Positions 8,861-17,478 of a stretch of 64,000 nucleotides of DNA are shown piece by piece. The position numbers were made by a program, and so were the translations under genes. Origin of the DNA: DATBRV01 sp036560145. GTDB lineage: Bacteria > Myxococcota_A > UBA9160 > SMWR01. Position 1 is the stretch's first letter; every line of letters starts with the position of its first letter. The notes under the pieces are model-generated. The model ran no database searches, was not told the origin of the DNA, and worked only from the letters and a program-made list of their open reading frames with translations. Location: NCBI GenBank assembly GCA_036560145.1, contig DATBRV010000009.1, positions 1-64,000 on the forward strand, written 5' to 3'.

Positions 8861-10407
8861 AGGCCGGGGAGCGCGAAGAGGTCGTCGCGGGCGTCGACCT
8901 CGGCTCGAACAGCTTCCACATGGTGGTGGCGCGCGCCGAGGCGGACGGCCGTGTTCACATCCTGGATCGTCTGCGCGACCCCGTACGCCTGGCCGGCGGC
9001 CTGACCCGCGACCGCATGCTCACGCACCGCGTCGTGCGGCGCGCGCTCGAATCGCTGGAGCGCTTCGGCGAGCGCCTGCGCGGGATGCCGCGCCGCTCGG
9101 TGCGCGCGGTCGGCACCAACGCCCTGCGCATGGCGCACAACGGCGAGGAGTTCCTCGCCCATGCCAAGAAGGCGCTGGGCCATCCGGTCGAGATCATCGC
9201 CGGGCGCGAGGAGGCCCGCCTGATCTACCTCGGCGTCTCCCACATGAGCTCCGACACCGAAGGGCGACATTTCGTGATCGACATCGGCGGCGGCAGCACC
9301 GAGTGCATCATCGGCGAGCGCTTCGATCCGATCTCGCTGCACAGCCTCTACATGGGATGCGTCGGATACACCGCGCAGTTCTTCGAGAACGGGAAGCTCA
9401 GCCGCGCGAACTTCGAGCGGGCGCAGGTCGCCGCGGCCCTCGAGCTCGCCTCCCTGCGCGAATCCTTCCGCGAGCTCGGCTGGAGCCGCGCCAGCGGCTC
9501 GTCGGGCACGATCCTGGCCGTGAGCGAGGTGCTGCGGGCGAACGGCTGGACGCACGGGGAGATCCATCTCGACGCGCTGCGCCGGCTGGTGGAGGCGATC
9601 CAGGAGCGCGAGACGCTGGACGATCTCTCGCTGCCCGGGCTCGAAGAAGACCGGGCGGCGGTCTTCCCGGGCGGCGTCGCGATCCTGGTCGCCGCCTTCG
9701 AGCAGCTCGGCATCGAGGTGCTGGAGCCCTCCAGCGGCGCGCTGCGGGAGGGGATCGTCTACGAGCTGCTCGACCGGCCCACGCACGAGGACCCGCGCAA
9801 CCGCACCGTCGCGACCGTCGCGGCCCGCTACAAGGTCGACGCCGCGCAATCGCAGCGGGTGGAGGAGACCGCGCTCGCCTTCTTCGAGGGGGTGCGCGCC
9901 GCCTGGAAGCTGGATGCCGAGCTCGGCCCCCAGGTGCTCGAGTGGGCCTCGCGGGTGCACGAGATCGGCCTCTCGATCGCATTCTCCGGCTATCACAAGC
10001 ACAGCGCCTACATCCTCGAGCACGGCGACATGCCTGGATTCTCGCGCGAGGTGCAGGCGCTGCTGGCGGCGGTGGTGGGCGCGCACCGGCGCAAGCTCTC
10101 GCGGGCGCTCTTCGAACGCGTCGCCGGGCGCGAGCGCCGCGAGCTCGCCCTGCGTCTCGCGCTGCTGCTGCGCCTCTCGGTCCGGTTGCATCACAGCCGC
10201 AGCCGCGAGCGGCTGCCGGACGTGAAGCTGCGCGCCGGCGCGAACACGCTCACGCTGGTGTTCCCGCGCGGCTGGCTGGAAGCGCGGCCGCTGACCCGCG
10301 CCGACCTGGAGGAGGAGGCGGAACTCTTCGCCGGCGTCGGCTTCCGCCTGCGCTTTCCCGCCGCCGCCCGCGCGCCGGCTCCCCGCCGCAAGGCGAGACG
10401 GGGTTGA
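8857..10407 (+). CDS. ppx: Ppx/GppA family exopolyphosphatase / pppGpp phosphohydrolase
   Basis: About 516 aa. The two actin-like phosphate-binding motifs are clear: DLGSNSFHMVVAR at the N-terminus and DIGGGSTECIIG near residue 150. They are followed by the Ppx helical C-terminal (HD-like) domain with HEIGLSIAFSGYHKH. Family members release phosphate from polyphosphate or convert pppGpp to ppGpp. The start is uncertain: no in-frame ATG precedes the first motif, and the chosen CTG at 8857 overlaps the carboxylesterase stop, with only 11 codons before the DLGSNS strand. The stop overlaps the TTG start of the next gene. Confidence 0.88.
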   Translation: MKAGEREEVVAGVDLGSNSFHMVVARAEADGRVHILDRLRDPVRLAGGLTRDRMLTHRVVRRALESLERFGERLRGMPRRSVRAVGTNALRMAHNGEEFLAHAKKALGHPVEIIAGREEARLIYLGVSHMSSDTEGRHFVIDIGGGSTECIIGERFDPISLHSLYMGCVGYTAQFFENGKLSRANFERAQVAAALELASLRESFRELGWSRASGSSGTILAVSEVLRANGWTHGEIHLDALRRLVEAIQERETLDDLSLPGLEEDRAAVFPGGVAILVAAFEQLGIEVLEPSSGALREGIVYELLDRPTHEDPRNRTVATVAARYKVDAAQSQRVEETALAFFEGVRAAWKLDAELGPQVLEWASRVHEIGLSIAFSGYHKHSAYILEHGDMPGFSREVQALLAAVVGAHRRKLSRALFERVAGRERRELALRLALLLRLSVRLHHSRSRERLPDVKLRAGANTLTLVFPRGWLEARPLTRADLEEEAELFAGVGFRLRFPAAARAPAPRRKARRG

Positions 10408-11582
10408 AGCAGCCCGCGGCGAGGCTCCTCTTCGGCGCCGTCACGATCGCGGTCGTGCTCGGCTCGCTCGAGCTGCTCGCGAGGCTCGCGCTGGTGCTGC
10501 TCGCGAACGACGAGCGCTTCGATTTCACGCCGGTCGCCGAGCGCTTCGAGGAGCAGACGCGGCAGCTCGGGGAGATCCTCGCGCGCCACGATCGCCTGCT
10601 CGCGCTCGACGACGAGCTCGGCTGGGTCTACGCGCCGCACGCCACGAGCGACCTGCACTCGACCAACTCACGGGGCCTGCGCGGGAAGCGCGAGTACGCC
10701 CCGCGGCCGCCGCCCGGCGTGGCGCGGGTGGCGGCCTTCGGCGACTCCTTCGTGTTCGGCATCGACGTGCGCGACGACGAGGCCTGGTCGGCCCAGGCCG
10801 AGCGGATGGAGCCGAGGGTGGAGGTGCTCAACTACGGCGTCGGCGGCTACGGAACCGATCAGGCGCTGCTGCTCTACCGGCGGCGCGGGCACGAGCTGGC
10901 GCCGCAGCTGGTGGTGCTGGGCTTTCCGGAGGCCGACCTGGCGCGCAACGTCAACCGCTATCGCCGCTTCCTCGGCACGCGCGATCTCCCGCTCTTCAAG
11001 CCGCGCTTCGAGCTGGACGAGCACGGCGAGCTGAGCGTGATTCCGAATCCGTTCCCGGGCGAGGCGGGCGCGCGGCGCGTCTTCGAGGATGCGCGGCTGG
11101 CGCTGGAGGCGGGCGCGCGCGACGAGCTGTTCGAGCCGCTGGTGTGGCGCAATCCGCTCTACGATCGCTCGGGCCTGGTGCGCGTCGCCAGCACGATCGC
11201 GAGCCGCGCCTGGCTCTCGCGCCTGCGCCCGGACCGCTTCTATCGGGGCGACGAGATGAGCCGCGATTCGCAGGCGTTCGCCGTGCTGGTGGCGATCGTG
11301 CGCGCCTTCACGCGCGAGGTCGAGAGCGCCGGCGCCGACTTTGCGCTCGTGATCTTTCCCATCCGCGACGAAGACATCTGGGGGAGCGGCCGGCGCGGCT
11401 ACGCGCCGCTCGTCGAAGCGCTCCCGGGGATCGCGGTCCTCGATCTGGCGGATGCCCTGCGCGCGGACCCGGAGGTGACACCCGAGAGCCTGCGCACGTC
11501 CGGGGGGCACTACTCGCCGGTCGCGAGCCGCGCCGCGGGCCGCGCGCTGCTCGGGCTGCTGCGCGAGCGCGGGCTGCTATGA
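10404..11582 (+). CDS. SGNH/GDSL-type hydrolase with N-terminal membrane anchor
   Basis: A 392-residue protein starting at TTG (10404), overlapping the Ppx stop as TTGA. A hydrophobic helix at residues 5-32 looks like an uncleaved anchor or signal. The catalytic domain has block I AAFGDSFVFG near residue 103, a GVGGYGTDQ block with Gly/Asn residues, and a C-terminal GGHYSPVASR segment carrying the catalytic His. This resembles SGNH hydrolases acting on envelope glycans or acylated polysaccharides. An extracytoplasmic location is inferred from the anchor. Substrate cannot be inferred. Confidence 0.8.
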   Translation: MKQPAARLLFGAVTIAVVLGSLELLARLALVLLANDERFDFTPVAERFEEQTRQLGEILARHDRLLALDDELGWVYAPHATSDLHSTNSRGLRGKREYAPRPPPGVARVAAFGDSFVFGIDVRDDEAWSAQAERMEPRVEVLNYGVGGYGTDQALLLYRRRGHELAPQLVVLGFPEADLARNVNRYRRFLGTRDLPLFKPRFELDEHGELSVIPNPFPGEAGARRVFEDARLALEAGARDELFEPLVWRNPLYDRSGLVRVASTIASRAWLSRLRPDRFYRGDEMSRDSQAFAVLVAIVRAFTREVESAGADFALVIFPIRDEDIWGSGRRGYAPLVEALPGIAVLDLADALRADPEVTPESLRTSGGHYSPVASRAAGRALLGLLRERGLL

Positions 11583-11632
11583 GCCCCGCCGCGCGTGGTG
11601 TACGCTCCCGGCCTGCGCCCATGGGAGGACGG

Positions 11633-12052
11633 ATGGCGATCCAGATGCGTCGGAGCCTCGCCCTCGTCGGCGCGCTGTCGATGCTCGCGATGGCCGCCGC
11701 CGCCAGCGAGCCCCCGGATTGGAAGTCGTTCGCGGACGTCGAGACCGTCTCGGTCGCCACCACCAACCCGGAAGGCACGCTGCGCTACACGACGGTCTGG
11801 CTGGTCGTCGTCGAGGGGCGCGGCTACCTGCGCACGGGGGACACCACCTGGGGCGCGAACGTGGTTCGCGATCCCAACGTCAAGCTGAAGATCGGCGAGC
11901 AGGAATTCCCGCTGCGCGTGGATTTCGTCGAGGCCGAGGACGAGCGCGCGCTCGTGACGGCCGCCTTCAACCAGAAGTACGGCTGGTCCGACACCGTGAT
12001 CGGCTGGTTCCGGGGAGCGCGGTCGAAGATCATGCGGCTCGCCTCGCTCTAG
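11633..12052 (+). CDS. Small exported protein, possible DUF2255 / split-barrel-like
   Basis: A 139-residue protein with a cleavable signal peptide (residues 1-23, ending ALSMLAMAAAASE). The mature part has a TLRYTTVWLVVVEGRGYLRTG segment reminiscent of DUF2255 or flavin/F420 split-barrel proteins. That relationship is weak and not proven. ATG 11633 is preferred because GGAGGACGG lies just upstream; ATGs at 11621 and 11645 are alternatives. It sits between the SGNH hydrolase and ilvD. Export is unusual for split-barrel enzymes. Function unknown. Confidence 0.7.
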   Translation: MAIQMRRSLALVGALSMLAMAAAASEPPDWKSFADVETVSVATTNPEGTLRYTTVWLVVVEGRGYLRTGDTTWGANVVRDPNVKLKIGEQEFPLRVDFVEAEDERALVTAAFNQKYGWSDTVIGWFRGARSKIMRLASL

Positions 12053-12068
12053 CCGATCAGGAGCCTGC

Positions 12069-13751
12069 ATGGCCGAGAAGCTCAATCGCACCAGCCGACG
12101 CATCACGCAGCCGAAGTCGCAGGGCGCTTCGCAGGCGATGCTCTACGGGACGGGCCTGTCCGAAGCCGACATGGACAAGGCGCAGGTCGGGATCGCGAGC
12201 GTCTGGTTCGAGGGCAACCCCTGCAACATGCACCTCCAGGACCTCGCGGCGAAGGTCAAGGAGGGCGTGGTGGCCGCGGGCCTGGTCGGCATGCGCTTCA
12301 ACACGATCGGCGTCTCCGACGGCATCTCGATGGGCACCGACGGCATGAGCTACTCGCTCCAATCGCGCGATCTGATCGCGGACTGCATCGAGACCGTGAT
12401 GGGCGCGCAGTGGTACGACGCCAACATCTCGATCCCCGGCTGCGACAAGAACATGCCCGGCTGCCTGATCGCGATGGCGCGCGTCGGGCGCCCGGCGCTG
12501 ATGGTCTACGGCGGCACGATCCGGCCGGGCCGCGGCCGCCAGGGGAATCCCCTCGACGTCGTCTCGGCGTTCCAGTCCTACGGCGAGTTCATCGCCGGCC
12601 GGATCACGGAAGAGGAGCGCCGCGACATCGTGCGCCACGCCTGTCCCGGCGCGGGCGCCTGCGGCGGCATGTACACCGCGAACACGATGGCCGCCGCGAT
12701 CGAGGCGCTCGGCATGTCGCTGCCGGGAAGCTCCTCCACGCCGGCCGAGGATCCGGGCAAGCAGGACGAGTGCAGGCGCGCCGGCGCCGCCATCCGCGTG
12801 CTGCTCGAGCGCGAGATCCGCCCCCGCGACGTGATGACGCGCGCCGCCTTCGGCAACGCGATGGCGGTGGTGACGGCGCTGGGGGGCTCGACCAACGCGG
12901 TGCTGCACCTGATCGCGATGGCGCGCGCGGTGGGCGTTCCGCTTTCGATCGACGATTTCCAACGCGTCAGCGATCGCGTGCCCTATCTCGCGGAGCTCAA
13001 GCCCTCCGGCCGCTACGTGATGGAGGATCTGCACCAGGTGGGCGGCACGCCCGCCGTGCTGCGCCTGCTGCTCGCACACGGCGCGCTCGACGGCGATTGC
13101 CTCACCTGCACCGGCCGCACGCTCGCGGAGAACCTCGAGGACTGGCCGGACCTGGCAAAGGGCCAGGGCGTGATCCGCCCCTGGAGCGATCCGATCAAGC
13201 CGACCGGCCACATCCAGATCCTGCGCGGGAGCCTCGCGCCGGACGGCGCCGTCGCGAAGCTGACGGGCAAGGAGGGGCTGGGATTCGCCGGCCCCGCGCA
13301 GGTCTTCGAGCAGGAAGAGGCGATGCTGGCCGCCGTCGAGCAGGGCCGGATCGCGCGCGGCAGCGTGATCGTGATCCGCTACGAGGGTCCCAAGGGAGGA
13401 CCGGGAATGCCCGAGATGCTGACGCCCACCTCGGCGCTGATGGGGGCCGGGCTGGGCGACGCCGTCGCGCTCGTCACCGACGGTCGCTTCTCCGGCGGCT
13501 CGCACGGCTTCATCGTCGGGCACGTGACGCCGGAGGCGCAGGAGGGCGGCCCGATCGCGCTGGTCCAGGACGGGGACATCATAAGGATTGACGCGAAGAC
13601 CAACTCCATCGAGATCGAGGTGGATGCCGGCGAGCTCGCGCGCCGGCGGGCCCGCTTCCAGCCCCCGCCGCTCAAGGCCACCCGCGGCACGCTCGCGAAG
13701 TACATCCGCGCCGTCCGCCCGGCGTCCGAAGGCTGCGTTACGGACGAGTGA
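12069..13751 (+). CDS. ilvD: Dihydroxy-acid dehydratase
   Basis: A 560-residue IlvD/Edd-family enzyme converting 2,3-dihydroxyisovalerate (and the methylvalerate analogue) to 2-oxo acids in branched-chain amino acid synthesis. Fe-S ligand candidates are visible in NPCNMH, GCDKNMPGC and CPGAGACGGMYTANTM, which is the short [2Fe-2S]-type arrangement. The substrate/Mg signature GSSSTPAED and the C-terminal TDGRFSGGSHGF are intact. Length matches the family. A GGAG precedes the ATG. No other ilv or leu genes lie within the window, so this copy stands apart from the usual cluster. A sugar-acid dehydratase is less likely given the IlvD-like motifs. Confidence 0.95.
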   Translation: MAEKLNRTSRRITQPKSQGASQAMLYGTGLSEADMDKAQVGIASVWFEGNPCNMHLQDLAAKVKEGVVAAGLVGMRFNTIGVSDGISMGTDGMSYSLQSRDLIADCIETVMGAQWYDANISIPGCDKNMPGCLIAMARVGRPALMVYGGTIRPGRGRQGNPLDVVSAFQSYGEFIAGRITEEERRDIVRHACPGAGACGGMYTANTMAAAIEALGMSLPGSSSTPAEDPGKQDECRRAGAAIRVLLEREIRPRDVMTRAAFGNAMAVVTALGGSTNAVLHLIAMARAVGVPLSIDDFQRVSDRVPYLAELKPSGRYVMEDLHQVGGTPAVLRLLLAHGALDGDCLTCTGRTLAENLEDWPDLAKGQGVIRPWSDPIKPTGHIQILRGSLAPDGAVAKLTGKEGLGFAGPAQVFEQEEAMLAAVEQGRIARGSVIVIRYEGPKGGPGMPEMLTPTSALMGAGLGDAVALVTDGRFSGGSHGFIVGHVTPEAQEGGPIALVQDGDIIRIDAKTNSIEIEVDAGELARRRARFQPPPLKATRGTLAKYIRAVRPASEGCVTDE

Positions 13752-13776
13752 GACAGGCAGCGCTCGGCGAAAGTCC

Positions 13777-13830
13777 GGCAAGCGCGCAAAGCGCGCGCGC
13801 AGCGAGGCGGGGCCGAGCGGAGTTCACTAA
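13777..13830 (-). repeat. Copy of the dispersed ~46-bp gene-end repeat
   Basis: Read on the minus strand, the element begins TAGTGAACTCCGCTCGG, seven bases after the TAG of the amidohydrolase, and runs towards the end of ilvD. It is a diverged copy with a GC-rich middle and an ending rich in GCGC steps. It fills most of the 81-bp gap between the convergent ilvD and amidohydrolase genes. Confidence 0.6.
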
Positions 13831-13832
13831 AG

Positions 13833-15530
13833 CTAGGGAAGGCTGCGCAGCAGCCTTCCCGCCAGATCCCCGGTGTGCCTTCCGCGTTCCATGAAGGGGC
13901 GGCCGTTCACGAGCGTGTGGCGGATGCCGGTGCCGCGCTGGATGTAGCGCGAGGCGCCGGCCGGGAAGTCCTGCACGTACTCGGGCGCCAGCACGCGCAG
14001 CTCGTCGAAATCGATCACGTTCAGGTCGGCGAAGGCGCCCTGCTTCACCACGCCGCGCCCCTCGAGCGCAAACAAGCGCGCCGGCTCCGACGTCAGCTTC
14101 TCCACCGCGCGCTCGATCGAGAACATCCCCTTCTCGCGCACCCAGTAGCTCAAGAAGAACGTGGGCAGGCTCGCGTCCATGATCTGGCCGCAGTGGGCGC
14201 CCGAGTCCGCCAGCCCGAGCACCACGTCCGGGTGCGAGAGCATCTTGCCCACCACGTCGAAGTCTTGATTTGCGAACGGGAAGGTGAAGAGCGCCTTGCC
14301 GTTCGTTTCGAGCGCGATGTCCATGAAGGCTTCCACGGGGCTGACGCCGCGCCGGCTCGCGATCGCGATGAGGCCGTCCTCGGGGGCCAGGTCGTACCGG
14401 GTGGCGCCGTCGCGCTCGGGGAGGAAATAGAAGTGCTTGAGCAGCGACTCGCCCATGGGACTCTTCTTGGAGTCCTCGATCAGCTTCGCGCGCTTCTCGG
14501 GCGAGCGGAACGCCGCCAGCCGCTCCTCGAGCGAGATCAGCTTGAGGAGGCCCCAGGTGCCGCCGGCGAGATCCCAGGGCGTCAGGTTCACGAGCCCGAA
14601 CAGGACGCCGACCGAGCGCACCTGCGTCTGGGGCAGGATCTTCGCGCCGCGCGCGTTGGCGCGCTCGACGCTGTCCAGCACCGTGCGCCAGAGGTCCGGG
14701 AACTGGCGCGTCTGGAGCATCCCGAAGGTGAGCGGCCGGCCATTGGCGCGGCTCACCCGCTCCATCCAGTCGACTTCGCCGACGATCACGTCCGATTCCG
14801 TGCTGTCGAGGTAGGGCACCGCCTCGAAGACGCCGCGGCCCTCTTCGCCGAGCACGTTTCCGATCCCGATCAGCTCCTCGGGCCCCGCGAAGGTGCCGGG
14901 GACGGGCTCGCCGTCCGGCGTCTTGTGGAGCAGGGTGCGCGAGGTCGAGAAGCCGAGCGCTCCGCCGCGGATCGCTTCGCGCACGATCTCGCGCATGCGG
15001 CGGATGTCGTCCTCGCCGGCAATCTTTTGTTCGAGCCCGCGCTTGCCCATCGCCCACCAGCGCACGGCGCAGTGGCCCACCATGCCGCCGACGTTCACGC
15101 CCTTGGGCAGCCGATCGAGCGAAGCCAGGTACTCCCCGTAGGTCTCCCAGTCCCAGCGCAGCCCCGTCATGATGCTCTTGGCCGGGATGTCCTCGACCGA
15201 TTCCATCAGCCGCGCCAGGAACTCGCGGTCCTCGGGCTTGCAGGGCGCGAAGGTGACGCCGCAGTTGCCCATCACGACCGAGGTGACGCCGTGCCAGCAC
15301 GGAGAAGTCGCCAACGGATCCCAGCAGATCTGCGCGTCTAAATGTGTGTGGATGTCGACGAAGCCCGGCGTCACCAGCGCGCCCTCGGCGTCGATCACGC
15401 GCGCGGCGCTCCCGTCGAGCTTTCCGATCGCCGCGATCCGCTCGCCCTGCACGGCGACGTCCGCGCGGACCGGTTCGCGGCCCGTACCGTCGACGAGGGT
15501 TCCGTTCTTGACGAGGACGTCCCAGGCCAT
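13833..15530 (-). CDS. N-acyl-D-amino-acid deacylase family amidohydrolase
   Basis: A 565-residue metal-dependent amidohydrolase of the D-aminoacylase group. It begins with the small beta-sandwich segment NGTLVDGTG, then the metal motif PGFVDIHTHLDAQ near residue 60. Later come GHCAVRWWAMG, FSTSRTLLHKTPDGEPVPGT, a DSGAHC motif near residue 460 and the C-terminal FADLNVIDFDEL strand typical of the fold. Members deacylate N-acyl-D-amino acids, but many in this group act on unknown cyclic amides. It is likely cytoplasmic because no signal peptide is seen. The ATG at 15530 has GGAGGCAGC just upstream. Confidence 0.88.
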   Translation of the reverse strand: MAWDVLVKNGTLVDGTGREPVRADVAVQGERIAAIGKLDGSAARVIDAEGALVTPGFVDIHTHLDAQICWDPLATSPCWHGVTSVVMGNCGVTFAPCKPEDREFLARLMESVEDIPAKSIMTGLRWDWETYGEYLASLDRLPKGVNVGGMVGHCAVRWWAMGKRGLEQKIAGEDDIRRMREIVREAIRGGALGFSTSRTLLHKTPDGEPVPGTFAGPEELIGIGNVLGEEGRGVFEAVPYLDSTESDVIVGEVDWMERVSRANGRPLTFGMLQTRQFPDLWRTVLDSVERANARGAKILPQTQVRSVGVLFGLVNLTPWDLAGGTWGLLKLISLEERLAAFRSPEKRAKLIEDSKKSPMGESLLKHFYFLPERDGATRYDLAPEDGLIAIASRRGVSPVEAFMDIALETNGKALFTFPFANQDFDVVGKMLSHPDVVLGLADSGAHCGQIMDASLPTFFLSYWVREKGMFSIERAVEKLTSEPARLFALEGRGVVKQGAFADLNVIDFDELRVLAPEYVQDFPAGASRYIQRGTGIRHTLVNGRPFMERGRHTGDLAGRLLRSLP

Positions 15531-15589
15531 GCTGCCTCCAAAGGCTTGAAGGAGCCGCCATTCAACCAGAGCGGGAAGCGGAGGGCAAA

Positions 15590-16615
15590 TCAGCGCGCGC
15601 TCGTCACGATCGGCGCCAGGCACTGCAGTGTCCAGTAGGCCCCGAGCGAGCCAACCGCGTAGCCGGGAAGGGCCCGCACCCACCGCGGCGGGTGCAGGCC
15701 GAGCGCGCCGACGGCGCGCTCCAGCGAGAGAATGGCGGCGATGAAGGCGAGCTGTCCCAGCTCGACCCCGACGTTGAAGCTGACGAGGGCCAGCGGCAGC
15801 TCGCGCTGCGGGAGGCCGACGCTGGTGAGCGCGCTCGCGAAGCCGAAGCCGTGCAAGAGGCCGAAGGCGAACGCCACCACCCAGGGATGCCGGATCGTGA
15901 AGCTCGACTCCCCGCGCCAGCGGCGCACGATTTCGGGGCCGAGGAAGAGGATGCTGAGCGCGATCGCCGCTTCGACCGGGGGCGCGGGGACCTCGGCGTA
16001 GCCGAGCGTCGCGGCAGCGAGCGTGATGCTGTGGGCCAACGTGAATGCGGTCACCGTCTCGAGCAGCCGCCAGCGCCCCTCGACGATCAGCAGCAGGCCC
16101 AGCACGAACAGGAGATGGTCGGCGCCGAACAGGATGTGCCAGATCCCCTCGACGACGAATGTCCTGGCCACGCCCCAGCGGGTCTGCGCCGCGCCGAACT
16201 CGATCCACGGCTGCGAGGGGCGCGCGATCGCCGTCCACTTGCGGCCGTCGAGCAGCTCGACGCGCACCAGCACGTCGGTGATGGTCAGCTCGAGTCCGGG
16301 GAACTCGATGCGGCGGCCGGCGAGGCCGTCCGGCCCGGCCGAGATCGCGCGGCGCTCGACGATCGAATCGGCCAGCTCCTGGGTGATCGGCTCCCTCGCT
16401 TCCGGGAAGCCGGCCGGGAGCCGCAACGCGACCGGGAGGCGCATTCCCGAGAGGACGGGCGTGCGCCACAACACCTCGAAGTGTCCCTGCGCGGTCTCCC
16501 GGATCTCGAGATACGCGGGGCGCGCTTCATGCGCCGACGCCGGCCTGGCGGCGCACGCCACCGCCAGCAGCAGTGCGGCGGACGCCAGCGCGAGGCGGGG
16601 AAGCCACTCCCTCAC
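15590..16615 (-). CDS. HupE/UreJ family membrane protein
   Basis: A 341-residue protein beginning at GTG 16615, which overlaps the stop of the PpiC gene (GTGA). A signal peptide (about residues 1-29, ending PASAHEA) is followed by an exported N-terminal domain of about 150 residues. About six membrane helices then carry the HupE/UreJ signature GIWHILFGADHLLFVLGLL and a later LLHGFGFASAL. Some HupE/UreJ relatives move nickel or cobalt, but this long-ectodomain subgroup has no established substrate. It is the last gene of the DUF3604 - PpiC - HupE operon. No hydrogenase or urease genes are nearby. Confidence 0.88.
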   Translation of the reverse strand: MREWLPRLALASAALLLAVACAARPASAHEARPAYLEIRETAQGHFEVLWRTPVLSGMRLPVALRLPAGFPEAREPITQELADSIVERRAISAGPDGLAGRRIEFPGLELTITDVLVRVELLDGRKWTAIARPSQPWIEFGAAQTRWGVARTFVVEGIWHILFGADHLLFVLGLLLIVEGRWRLLETVTAFTLAHSITLAAATLGYAEVPAPPVEAAIALSILFLGPEIVRRWRGESSFTIRHPWVVAFAFGLLHGFGFASALTSVGLPQRELPLALVSFNVGVELGQLAFIAAILSLERAVGALGLHPPRWVRALPGYAVGSLGAYWTLQCLAPIVTSAR

Positions 16616-17478
16616 CGCGCCGCCTGCTCCGGGGGCGCGGGCAGCAACACGGTGTACTTCGCGCGCATCTCGTCGTAGGCCTTGCGCCAGGCCTGCTCCT
16701 TCTGATCGGAGAGCCACGCCGTCTTCACGTCCGCCAGGACCTCCTCGAAATCGGGGGTCCGGCCGGGGTCGAGGGAGTCGACGAAGACGAGATGCCAGCC
16801 GTAGCCCGACTCGATCGGACCCTGCCAGGAGCCGGGGGTGAGGCCCGCAACCGCCTGTGCGAACCCCGGCCCGAATTCGCTGGCCAGCTGCTCCGACGTG
16901 CGATCGCCGTAGTAGTCCTGGAACATGAACGGGTCGGCGAGCGACGCGGCGAGCGGCGAGTCTTCGGGCCGGCCCGCGAGCTTCCCGAGCGCCTGCGCGG
17001 CGTCTTCTCGCGTGCGCGGCCCGCGCCGATCCGGGCTGAAGTACGCGTGCCGGAAGCTCACGCGGGTCGGGATCGCGAACCCGTCGCCGTTCTTCGCGTA
17101 CCAGGCCTTCAGCTCCTCCTCGCCCGGCTCGTGAGCCGAAGCGACGTCCTCGGCCAGGAACTGCATCTTCTGCGCCATGCGGCGCTTCACGATGCTGTCG
17201 TTCTCGTCGAGGCCGAGCGCGAGCGCCTCGCGGTAGAGGACCTCCTCGCGGACCCGGTCTTCCACGAGTCGCGACAGCTCTTCCGGCGTCGGCAGACGGC
17301 GCCACTGCGCCTGGAACGACAACGCGAGCTGGTTCAGATCGTCGAGGCCCAGCGCGATCTGCCGCGACGCCTCGGCTCCGCCGACCGCGGGTCGCAGGTA
17401 CGCATGCACGCCGAAGATCGCGGCGCCGATCAGCAGGAAGTGGAGCAGGGGCTCGCGCAGGATCCGTCGGAAGCTCAC
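16612..17478 (-). CDS. PpiC-type (parvulin) peptidyl-prolyl isomerase, membrane-anchored
   Basis: A 288-residue protein with an N-terminal hydrophobic helix (residues 10-27), probably an uncleaved anchor facing the periplasm. A helical SurA-like N-region (residues 40-130) is followed by a parvulin-type rotamase domain (about 135-250) whose recognisable parts are VSFRHAYF, PGSWQGPIESGYGWHLVFV and a C-terminal helix. Such proteins assist folding of exported proteins. It overlaps both neighbours by 4 bases: its start overlaps the DUF3604 gene and its stop overlaps HupE. It may therefore be a dedicated chaperone for one of them, which is inference. Confidence 0.85.
   Translation of the reverse strand: MSFRRILREPLLHFLLIGAAIFGVHAYLRPAVGGAEASRQIALGLDDLNQLALSFQAQWRRLPTPEELSRLVEDRVREEVLYREALALGLDENDSIVKRRMAQKMQFLAEDVASAHEPGEEELKAWYAKNGDGFAIPTRVSFRHAYFSPDRRGPRTREDAAQALGKLAGRPEDSPLAASLADPFMFQDYYGDRTSEQLASEFGPGFAQAVAGLTPGSWQGPIESGYGWHLVFVDSLDPGRTPDFEEVLADVKTAWLSDQKEQAWRKAYDEMRAKYTVLLPAPPEQAAR

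Noticed and set aside
15590..16615. Hydrogenase or urease accessory locus
   Set aside because: HupE/UreJ homology alone. No hydrogenase, urease or other accessory genes lie nearby, and the long ectodomain marks a different subgroup.
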